The notes under the pieces are model-generated. The model ran no database searches. It saw only the letters and a program-made list of their open reading frames with translations, and was not told the origin of the DNA. From positions 1 through 11,247 of the forward strand of contig JABDQK010000239.1 in NCBI GenBank assembly GCA_013042255.1: a stretch of DNA of 11,247 nt, read 5' to 3'. Origin of the DNA: Flavobacteriaceae bacterium. GTDB taxonomy: Bacteria; Bacteroidota; Bacteroidia; Flavobacteriales; Flavobacteriaceae. Below are positions 1-6,011 of the stretch, piece after piece. The position numbers were made by a program, and so were the translations under genes. Each line of letters starts with the position of its first letter. Position 1 is the first letter of the stretch.

Positions 1-15
1 TACTTATTTTTAGCG

Positions 16-42
16 CAAACGTAACAATAACTTAATGGACAA
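16..42 (-). promoter_or_regulatory. Possible leftward promoter with a TAnnTTTG -7 element
   Basis: Read on the minus strand, 23 to 16 is TACGTTTG, an exact match to the Bacteroidota -7 consensus TAnnTTTG. A TTG at 42-40 could be the -33 element, but the 16-base gap is shorter than the usual 19 or so. It would fire out of the left edge into a divergent gene that is not in this window. The 8-base motif is short and can occur by chance, so this is a weak call. Confidence 0.3.
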
Positions 43-121
43 TTACCTCATCACCCTGGGAATGTACCTGATCTTGATGCTCTTCTTCAAGATATATTTT
101 ACTGTTTCTGCTAAGGATTAA
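35..121 (+). CDS. Doubtful 28-residue hydrophobic micro-ORF
   Basis: An ATG at 35 opens a 28-codon frame ending in TAA at 119-121. The peptide begins MDNYLITLGMYLILMLFFKI and has one hydrophobic stretch (about residues 5-23) flanked by charged ends (D2; K27, D28), the layout of a single-pass membrane micropeptide. The frame is closed upstream by TAG at 11-13, and I see no convincing ribosome site. It lies 41 bases before the cyclo-ligase gene on the same strand, so it could instead be leader sequence. I do not recognise the peptide. Codons such as CTG, ATC and TTC resemble those of the neighbouring genes, but a frame this short can arise by chance. Confidence 0.2.
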   Translation: MDNYLITLGMYLILMLFFKIYFTVSAKD

Positions 122-162
122 AGTTCATTTCATAGCCCCACTTCTAAGAACTGTTCGGCCTT

Positions 163-723
163 ATGCTTAAAAAAGATCACCGGACTCATTTTCTTGAATT
201 AAGAAAGAATACATCCGATGCTGTCATCGATGAAGCCAGCCTGAAAGTGGCTAACAAGATTCTTGGCCTGGCTGTATGGGACTATACTTATTATCATATT
301 TTCTTACACAGCACTCTAAAAAAAGAAATTGACACCCGCCCTATAATAACTCTTCTTCAGGGGAAAGACAAAGAAGTTGTCGTTCCTAAAATTGCCCCAG
401 AAAATAGGTTGGAACACTTTCTGTTGACAGACAATACCTCTTTAAAACCCAATAGCTGGGGTATTCCAGAACCTCAGAATGGTATTCAGGTAAACCCTTC
501 AAAAATAGATGTGGTTTTTGTCCCTCTGCTCGCATTTGATCAGGCTGGGAACAGAGTAGGCTACGGCGGCGGGTATTACGACAAGTTTCTGGCAGAATGT
601 GCAGAAAACACCAGGAAAATTGGTCTTAGTTTATTTGATGCCGTTGATATAATAACTGACACGGACGCACACGATATTACACTGGATTACTGCGTTACCC
701 CTGATAAAGTCTACTCGTTCTGA
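163..723 (+). CDS. 5-formyltetrahydrofolate cyclo-ligase (5,10-methenyltetrahydrofolate synthetase)
   Basis: This cytoplasmic enzyme uses ATP to convert 5-formyl-tetrahydrofolate to 5,10-methenyl-tetrahydrofolate, returning a dead-end folate to one-carbon metabolism. At 186 residues it is the usual length for the family. The hallmark block is present: FVPLLAFD at 119-126, then GNRVGYGGGYYDKFL at 129-143, which includes the glycine-rich phosphate-binding loop. Upstream are the basic N-terminus (K3, K4, R7, R14, K15), VVVPKI at 72-77 and WGIPEP at 99-104; the closing HDITLDYCVTP is at 170-180. The ATG at 163 is the first start after an in-frame TAA at 145-147. It is the only clear plus-strand gene, and its last 13 bases overlap the 3' end of the convergent lspA. 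No TAnnTTTG element was found in its 41-base leader. Family symbols vary (ygfA, MTHFS), so none is given. Confidence 0.95.
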   Translation: MLKKDHRTHFLELRKNTSDAVIDEASLKVANKILGLAVWDYTYYHIFLHSTLKKEIDTRPIITLLQGKDKEVVVPKIAPENRLEHFLLTDNTSLKPNSWGIPEPQNGIQVNPSKIDVVFVPLLAFDQAGNRVGYGGGYYDKFLAECAENTRKIGLSLFDAVDIITDTDAHDITLDYCVTPDKVYSF

Positions 724-1358
724 TCAGTTTCTACGCTAATATCTTCTTTTTTCCCAAAGGCCTTTTTATTGAAGACAATCAGGATACCAACTCCAGTACT
801 GATCGCAGTATCTGCGATATTAAAGACCGGTTCAAAGAAGCGGAAATCATTCCCCCCTACAAAAGGAACCCACTCGGGCCATACGGTATCGATCATAGGG
901 AAATAGAGCATGTCAACCACCTTCCCGTAGAAAAGCCTGCCGTAAGGTTCATCAGAAAATAAAGTAGCGACGGTATTGTAGCTGTCATTGAAAATCATCC
1001 CGTAGAAAAGGGAATCGATGATATTTCCAACGGCACCGGCAAAAATCAATGAAACAGCAATAACCAGGGTTTTGGTTGCCCCTTTCTGAATACTATCCCA
1101 GAGCCAGTAGCCAATTCCTGAGATGGCAAATAGCCTGAAGATGGTAAGTACAAGTTTTCCACTGCTATCGGAAATAGGTAGAATGTCGCTTAGTTTGGTC
1201 CCCCAGGCTGCCCCTTCATTTTCTATAAAAAGGATCTTAAACCAGCTCAATACATCAATGGATTCCCCCAATATAAAATGGGTTTTGATATAAATTTTAC
1301 TGATCTGGTCTACCAATAAAATGATGAATATGAGGATGAGGGACTTCTTGAGATTCAT
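711..1358 (-). CDS. lspA: Lipoprotein signal peptidase (signal peptidase II), Bacteroidota-type
   Basis: An inner-membrane aspartyl protease that removes the signal peptide from diacylglyceryl-prolipoproteins just before the lipidated cysteine. The 215-residue protein has hydrophobic segments at about 4-22, 66-88, 97-117 and 178-197. Family motifs are D17 in VDQISK; N47 in NEGAAWG; GNIID at 111-115; the catalytic aspartate D149 in GKVVDM; and the second catalytic aspartate D183 in FNIADTAIS, with N180. E. coli LspA is about 164 residues; the extra length here lies mainly between D115 and D149 and between D149 and D183. The residue after GNIID is Ser116 where Arg is usual. The C-terminal tail is short and charged. 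A substrate lies in this window: the DUF4382 lipoprotein. ileS and lspA are neighbours in many bacteria; here two genes separate them. The ATG at 1358 follows an A-rich leader. Confidence 0.95.
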   Translation of the reverse strand: MNLKKSLILIFIILLVDQISKIYIKTHFILGESIDVLSWFKILFIENEGAAWGTKLSDILPISDSSGKLVLTIFRLFAISGIGYWLWDSIQKGATKTLVIAVSLIFAGAVGNIIDSLFYGMIFNDSYNTVATLFSDEPYGRLFYGKVVDMLYFPMIDTVWPEWVPFVGGNDFRFFEPVFNIADTAISTGVGILIVFNKKAFGKKEDISVETDQNE

Positions 1359-1377
1359 AGGTTTTCTTCTGCAGGGG

Positions 1378-1385
1378 CAAAAATA
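1378..1385 (-). promoter_or_regulatory. Putative lspA promoter -7 element
   Basis: On the minus strand 1385-1378 reads TATTTTTG, an exact TAnnTTTG match, 19 bases before the lspA start codon. That position implies a very short leader. I see no good TTG -33 box at the expected distance. If it is real, lspA is transcribed independently of the DUF4097-like gene upstream. Confidence 0.45.
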
Positions 1386-1435
1386 GGGATTATTAATACA
1401 TTGTAGTTGCTGTATTTCTGATAGAAATTATATTA

Positions 1436-2059
1436 TCACTCCACCGATTTAATCGTTATGTTTCCACTGTTCGACTGAAGGTTATAATTGCTTTGTCCTT
1501 CTGGGATGTTGTCCTTTATAACAGTGCCGTATTTTGTTTTGGCATCAATAGTCCCACTCACGGTCTCCAGATCAATGTTCCCGCTTTGGGTGGTAACACG
1601 TACATTATCCTTAAGATCCTTTAAAGCGCACTGTCCATCACTTAATACCACTTCCAATTCTTTATAAATTCCCCGAGCTGTTACCTGTGTGCTGGTTCCA
1701 AATAGGCTGACAAACTTATCTTCCGGCACCTCGATATAAAGGGAAATGGCGATCACCTTATGGGCACTCAGTTTATCATTTGGGATTTTAAAATAAGGCT
1801 GAAGAGCGGCGGTGACCCTCAATGTATTCCCTTCTTCTACTAACTCTATGGCCAGATCCTTCCGGTATTCTCCTTCTATGATGGCCCGGAGACTTAGATC
1901 TGCCCCGGAGATTGTTTCCAGCTCTACCTGGGCCAGACTACTGGCATCGATCTGAATATGGGTAATATGAGGAAGAAGCAGGACTTTCCTCACTACTTTC
2001 TGGCCTGAGGCCGACTTTAATCCCAGGAATAGAATTAACAAGAATAAATAGTTCTTCAC
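1436..2059 (-). CDS. Secreted DUF2807/DUF4097-like beta-repeat protein, unknown function
   Basis: An exported protein of about 207 residues whose function I cannot name. From the GTG at 2059 it starts with K, N and Y and a hydrophobic run (YLFLLILFLGL), ending in SASGQ, a plausible signal peptidase I site. The rest is short beta-strand units with SG turns, for example TTQSGNIDLETVSGTIDAKT and SNSGNITIKS near the C-terminus. This resembles the putative auto-transporter adhesin / DUF4097 beta-helix families common in Bacteroidota. No lipobox or enzymatic motif is seen. Start choice: an ATG at 2098, abutting the upstream stop codon, gives 220 residues, but its first codons lie in a strong terminator-like hairpin (2072-2093). 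I therefore prefer the GTG, while the ATG remains possible. The stop is TGA at 1436-1438. Its presence between the dksA-like gene and lspA looks like an accessory insertion. Confidence 0.7.
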   Translation of the reverse strand: MKNYLFLLILFLGLKSASGQKVVRKVLLLPHITHIQIDASSLAQVELETISGADLSLRAIIEGEYRKDLAIELVEEGNTLRVTAALQPYFKIPNDKLSAHKVIAISLYIEVPEDKFVSLFGTSTQVTARGIYKELEVVLSDGQCALKDLKDNVRVTTQSGNIDLETVSGTIDAKTKYGTVIKDNIPEGQSNYNLQSNSGNITIKSVE

Positions 2060-2071
2060 TAAACTGATATG

Positions 2072-2093
2072 AAAACGCCCCTTCACGGGGCGT
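2072..2093 (-). terminator. Intrinsic terminator after the ileS / dksA-like unit
   Basis: The minus-strand RNA folds a 7-bp stem, ACGCCCC / GGGGCGT (2093-2087 with 2081-2075), around a 5-base loop and then continues into TTTT. Six of the seven pairs are G-C. It begins six bases after the dksA-like stop codon (2101-2099), where a terminator is expected. It also covers the first codons of the longer reading of the next gene, so it either marks that start as wrong or acts as an attenuator or readthrough point. Confidence 0.65.
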
Positions 2094-2098
2094 GTCAT

Positions 2099-2482
2099 TT
2101 ATTTTTGCATATTCTTTGCCTCAATGCTTAAGGTGGCATGTGGCACCAGTTTCAATCGCTCTTTATTAATAAGCTTCCCTGTAACTCTGCATATCCCGTA
2201 AGTTTTATTTTCAATACGCAACAGTGCATTCTTCAGGTCGCGGATAAATTTTTCCTGCCTGATAGCCAACTGAGTATTCGCTTCTTTGCTCATAGTCTCA
2301 GAACCTTCTTCGAACGCTTTGAAAGTTGGCGATGTATCATCCGTACCATTATTACCATCATTCATATATGAACTGCGCAACAAATCGAGATGACTTTTTG
2401 CTTTTTCAATTTTTTCCTCTATCAAAACACGGAATTCTTCCAGTTCTTTATCTGAGTATCTAACTTTTAAATCTTGTCCCAT
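2099..2482 (-). CDS. DksA/TraR-family RNA polymerase-binding protein with a degenerate zinc site
   Basis: A 127-residue protein of the DksA/TraR family, whose members bind in the RNA polymerase secondary channel and adjust transcription, often with ppGpp. Residues 11-38 and about 62-92 are charged helices that would form the coiled coil. The C-terminal block YGICRVTGKLINKERL (95-110), followed by VPHATLSIEAK (113-123), aligns with the DksA zinc-finger region. The four zinc cysteines become C98, T101, S119 and A122, so zinc binding is unlikely. The acidic DxxDxA tip of E. coli DksA is not obvious; the loop reads DDTSPTFKAFEEG (48-60). Its start lies 6 bases after the ileS stop, indicating co-transcription, and a terminator follows its own stop. 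Placement beside ileS and near lspA is, as I recall, common in Bacteroidota. The family is clear, but the regulatory role is inferred. Confidence 0.88.
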   Translation of the reverse strand: MGQDLKVRYSDKELEEFRVLIEEKIEKAKSHLDLLRSSYMNDGNNGTDDTSPTFKAFEEGSETMSKEANTQLAIRQEKFIRDLKNALLRIENKTYGICRVTGKLINKERLKLVPHATLSIEAKNMQK

Positions 2483-2488
2483 AATTTC

Positions 2489-5400
2489 TTAATGTTTTTG
2501 AATCAACAATTTTGTATTTACTTCATCAAACACGATCTCAGTGCCTGCATCAAGTTGCTCCTCCAGGGCCAGATCAGCCGTAAGAGTTTCAGTTTTGATG
2601 TACTGCATGTTACTTTCAATCGCCTTTTCTACAAAACCGTCTTTTAATACTTTAACGTCTATTTTATCCGTAACCTCAAATCCGGACTCTTTTCTGAGAT
2701 TCTGAATTCTGTTTACCAGTTCCCTGGCAATACCTTCTTTCCTGAGATCATCATCTATAGTCACATCGAGTGCTACGGTGAGTCCTCCTGAACTGGCAAC
2801 CAGCCAGCCTTCTATGTCCTCGGAACTTATTTCTACTTCCTCTAACTGTAAGATAATACTTTTATTTTCTATCTCAAGCGGAATTTCGCCTTCCCGTTCA
2901 ATTTTCTGGATATCTTCCTGTGAGAATTTACCTACTTCCTGGGCAATTTTTTTCATATCCTTGCCAAATCTGGGGCCTAAAACCTTAAAGTTGGGCTTGA
3001 TCTTTTTAACCAGAATTCCGGAGGCATCGTCCAGTAGTTCAATTTCTTTAACGTTGACCTCCGATTTTATCAGGTCTGCAACGGCTTCAATCTCTTTGCG
3101 CTGCCCATCATCCAATACCGGGATCATTACTTTTTGTAAAGGCTGCCTTACTTTGATCTTCTCCTTTTGCCTGATTGATAACACCAGAGACGAAATAGTT
3201 TGTGCCTTTTCCATCTTACTTTCCAGAGTTCGATTTACCTTGGTCTCATCAAAGACCGGGAAGTCTGAAAGATGGACGCTTTCTAAAGAAGTATCCCCTA
3301 TTCCATTAGACAGGTCTGAATATAATTGCTCCATAAAAAATGGGGCAATCGGGGCCGAGAGCTGGGCAACCGTACGAAGACAGGTAAAAAGGGTTTGGTA
3401 TGCTGAAATTTTATCCCTTTGGTAATCCCCTTTCCAGAACCGCCTTCTGCAAAGGCGTACATACCAGTTACTTAAGTTTTCCTGAACATAATCAGAAATA
3501 GCCCTGGCTGCTTTTGTAGGTTCATAGTCTGCGTAGGCCTCATCTACGGTTTTTACAAGGGAGTGCAATTCGGATAATATCCACTGATCGATTTCAGGCC
3601 TTTCATTTAAGGGTATTTCCTTTTCGCTATAACTGAATTCATCGATATTGGCATAGAGGGCAAAGAAGGAATAGGTATTGTAAAGGGTACCGAAAAACTT
3701 CCGTTTGACCTCCTGGATTCCCTCTGGGTCGAATTTCAGGTTATCCCATGGATTGGCATTGGCAATGAGATACCACCTTGTGGCATCAGGGCCAAATTCA
3801 CCAAGAGTCTCAAAAGGGTCCACCCCGTTTCCGAGCCTTTTTGACATTTTCTTTCCCTCCTTGTCTAAAACTAGGCCATTAGAGACAACGTTTTTGTATG
3901 CCACTGAATCAAAAACCAAAGTGGCTATTGCGTGAAGGGTATAAAACCATCCCCTGGTCTGATCTACTCCTTCGGCGATAAAATCGGCAGGAAATGTTTT
4001 CCCCTGATCAATCAGATCTTTGTTCTCAAAAGGATAATGCCATTGCGCATAAGGCATGGAACCACTATCGAACCAGACATCGATCAGGTCTGTTTCCCTT
4101 CTCATCGGCTTGCCCGTCGGAGAAACCAGGATTATAGTATCAACTACATTCTTATGCAGATCAATTTTATCATAATTCGCCTCATCCATATTTCCCGGCT
4201 CAAAGGAGGCAAAAACATCTTCCTGTAAAACGCCTGCTTTAAGTGCCTTAGAAATTTCCTCCTTCAGTTGTGCTACTGAACCAATGATAATTTCTTCTGT
4301 CCCGTCTTCTGTTCTCCAGATAGGCAGAGGTATGCCCCAGAAACGAGAACGGGAAAGATTCCAGTCATTGGCATTGGCCAGCCAGTTTCCAAACCGACCG
4401 TCTCCTGTGGCTTTTGGTTTCCAGTTGATCGTCTGGTTGAGCTCGAACATCCGATCTTTGATATCAGTCACTTTGATGAACCAGGAATCGAGCGGATAGT
4501 ATAAGATTGGCTTGTCTGTTCGCCAGCAATTAGGATAGCTGTGGAGGTATTTCTCCACCTTAAAAGCCCTGTTTTCTTCCTTTAGTTTTATGGCCAGTTC
4601 AACATCGACCGACCTCTCCGGAGCCTTTCCTTCTTCGTAATACTCGTTCTTTACATACTTCCCCGCCAGTTCTTTCATCTCAGGACGAAACTTTCCCTGA
4701 AGGTCTACCAGGGGTACAGGATTCTCGTATTCATCCAGGACAAGCAAAGGCGGAACTTCGGGAGAAGCCTGTTTGGCCACCAGGGCATCATCTGCTCCAA
4801 AGGTTGGTGCCGTGTGAACAATTCCTGTACCATCCTCAGTGGTTACGAAATCACCGGAAATAACCCGGAAGGCATTTTCCGAATGCTGATAGGGCAAGGC
4901 ATAAGGTAATAATTGTTCATACCTGATTCCCAAAAGGTCTTTCCCCTTGTAAGTCAATGCTACCTTAAAAGGAATTTTCTTGTCACCAGCCTTGTAAGAG
5001 CTGAGTTCTTCATCAGATGACACTTCTGTGAATTTGCCTTTAAATTGCTCACCTATCAGGGCCTTAGCCAATATAACATTTATGGGTTCAAAGGTGTATT
5101 GGTTAAAGGTTTTGACCAACACATATTCGATCTTCTGACCTACAGTCAGGGCAGTATTTGATGGCAATGTCCATGGTGTCGTGGTCCAGGCCAGGAAAAA
5201 GATCTCTCCTTTCACCTCTTGCAGGAAAGAGGGTAAACTTTCTTCCTTAGCCTTAAACTGCGCCGTAACAGTAGTATCCGTAATATCCTGATATGTCCCT
5301 GGCTGGTTCAGCTCGTGAGAACTGAGTCCGGTCCCCGCTTTTGGCGAATACGGCTGGATGGTGTATCCCTTGTACAAGAGGCCTTTGTCATAGATCTCTT

Positions 5401-5890
5401 TTAGCAGCCACCATACCGATTCCATGTACTTTGGCTTGTAGGTGATATAGGGATCCTGCATATCAACCCAGTATCCGATCTTCTCCGTCATGTCATTCCA
5501 TACATCGGTATACCTCATAACGGCCTTTTTACAGGCGGCATTATATTCCTCTATACTGATCTTTACCCCAATATCTTCTTTGGTAATTCCCAGTTCTTTT
5601 TCTACCCCCAGTTCAATGGGAAGTCCATGGGTATCCCATCCGGCTTTACGTTTTACCTGATAGCCCTTCATGGTTTTATACCTGGGAAAGATGTCCTTTA
5701 TTGTACGTGAAATTACATGGTGGATCCCCGGCAAGCCATTTGCAGAAGGCGGGCCTTCATAAAACACGTATCTGGGCTTCCCTTCTCTGGTAGAAATACT
5801 CTTTTCAAAAATACGGTCGTTTTTCCAGCGCTGAAGTACCTCCTCGCCTATCCTGGTTAAATCCAAACCCTTGTATTCCTGAAATTTCAT
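2489..5890 (-). CDS. ileS: Isoleucyl-tRNA synthetase, type 2 (eukaryote-like) form
   Basis: Charges tRNA-Ile with isoleucine in the cytoplasm and proofreads valine. At 1133 residues it is longer than the roughly 940-residue E. coli enzyme. Motifs in order: the class I signature NGLPGIHHV at 51-59, where HxGH is replaced by GIHH; GWDTHGLPIE at 84-93; the editing domain with AWTTTPWTLPSN at 234-245 and GTGIVHTAPTFGADD at 354-368; DVWFDSGSMP at 604-613; GVDQTRGWFYTL at 641-652; KMSKR at 681-685; an anticodon-binding helical domain with NWYVRLCRRRFW at 808-819; and a C-terminal extension with KVLGPRFGKDMKKI at 969-982. No cysteine occurs after C837, so the C-terminal zinc finger of type-1 IleRS is absent. 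These points place it in the IleRS2 clade, known for low mupirocin sensitivity. Its own promoter is predicted at 5922-5929, and the dksA-like gene follows after 6 bases. Confidence 0.97.
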   Translation of the reverse strand: MKFQEYKGLDLTRIGEEVLQRWKNDRIFEKSISTREGKPRYVFYEGPPSANGLPGIHHVISRTIKDIFPRYKTMKGYQVKRKAGWDTHGLPIELGVEKELGITKEDIGVKISIEEYNAACKKAVMRYTDVWNDMTEKIGYWVDMQDPYITYKPKYMESVWWLLKEIYDKGLLYKGYTIQPYSPKAGTGLSSHELNQPGTYQDITDTTVTAQFKAKEESLPSFLQEVKGEIFFLAWTTTPWTLPSNTALTVGQKIEYVLVKTFNQYTFEPINVILAKALIGEQFKGKFTEVSSDEELSSYKAGDKKIPFKVALTYKGKDLLGIRYEQLLPYALPYQHSENAFRVISGDFVTTEDGTGIVHTAPTFGADDALVAKQASPEVPPLLVLDEYENPVPLVDLQGKFRPEMKELAGKYVKNEYYEEGKAPERSVDVELAIKLKEENRAFKVEKYLHSYPNCWRTDKPILYYPLDSWFIKVTDIKDRMFELNQTINWKPKATGDGRFGNWLANANDWNLSRSRFWGIPLPIWRTEDGTEEIIIGSVAQLKEEISKALKAGVLQEDVFASFEPGNMDEANYDKIDLHKNVVDTIILVSPTGKPMRRETDLIDVWFDSGSMPYAQWHYPFENKDLIDQGKTFPADFIAEGVDQTRGWFYTLHAIATLVFDSVAYKNVVSNGLVLDKEGKKMSKRLGNGVDPFETLGEFGPDATRWYLIANANPWDNLKFDPEGIQEVKRKFFGTLYNTYSFFALYANIDEFSYSEKEIPLNERPEIDQWILSELHSLVKTVDEAYADYEPTKAARAISDYVQENLSNWYVRLCRRRFWKGDYQRDKISAYQTLFTCLRTVAQLSAPIAPFFMEQLYSDLSNGIGDTSLESVHLSDFPVFDETKVNRTLESKMEKAQTISSLVLSIRQKEKIKVRQPLQKVMIPVLDDGQRKEIEAVADLIKSEVNVKEIELLDDASGILVKKIKPNFKVLGPRFGKDMKKIAQEVGKFSQEDIQKIEREGEIPLEIENKSIILQLEEVEISSEDIEGWLVASSGGLTVALDVTIDDDLRKEGIARELVNRIQNLRKESGFEVTDKIDVKVLKDGFVEKAIESNMQYIKTETLTADLALEEQLDAGTEIVFDEVNTKLLIQKH

Positions 5891-5904
5891 AACTGCTGTT
5901 CTTT

Positions 5905-5929
5905 CACCTAATTAAAGGTGGCAAAATTA
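5905..5929 (-). promoter_or_regulatory. Putative ileS promoter with a small dyad at the predicted transcript start
   Basis: On the minus strand 5929-5922 reads TAATTTTG, an exact TAnnTTTG -7 element, 32 bases before the ileS ATG. Directly downstream, CACCT (5920-5916) and AGGTG (5909-5905) form a 5-bp inverted repeat with a 6-base loop. This is where transcription should begin, so the dyad could be an operator or a 5' stem-loop. No clear -33 TTG lies at the right distance; a TTTG is present but only about 12 bases away. Confidence 0.45.
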
Positions 5930-5964
5930 GTGAATTTTGACCAAATTTCAGATGAAACGTGAAC

Positions 5965-5991
5965 AAAAAAAGGCCCCGTTAAGGGCCTTTT
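5965..5991 (-). terminator. Intrinsic terminator of the DUF4382 lipoprotein gene
   Basis: A 9-bp stem, AAAAGGCCC / GGGCCTTTT (5991-5983 with 5976-5968), surrounds a 6-base loop. On the minus strand it is followed by a run of seven T (5971-5965), partly inside the stem. It starts 20 bases after the lipoprotein stop codon. The stem is A-flanked on both sides, so it could also work for plus-strand RNA, but no plus-strand gene ends here. It insulates ileS from the gene upstream. Confidence 0.85.
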
Positions 5992-6011
5992 ATTCTGATA
6001 AATTAATTGCT

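Noticed and set aside
720..727. CTGATCAG palindrome at the convergent gene ends
   Set aside because: Only 8 bp with no loop or T run; too short to call a terminator or binding site.
2778..3425. A 215-codon plus-strand open frame inside ileS
   Set aside because: It is antisense to a certain gene, its Ser/Leu/Ile-rich composition fits a shadow frame, and no recognisable motif is present.
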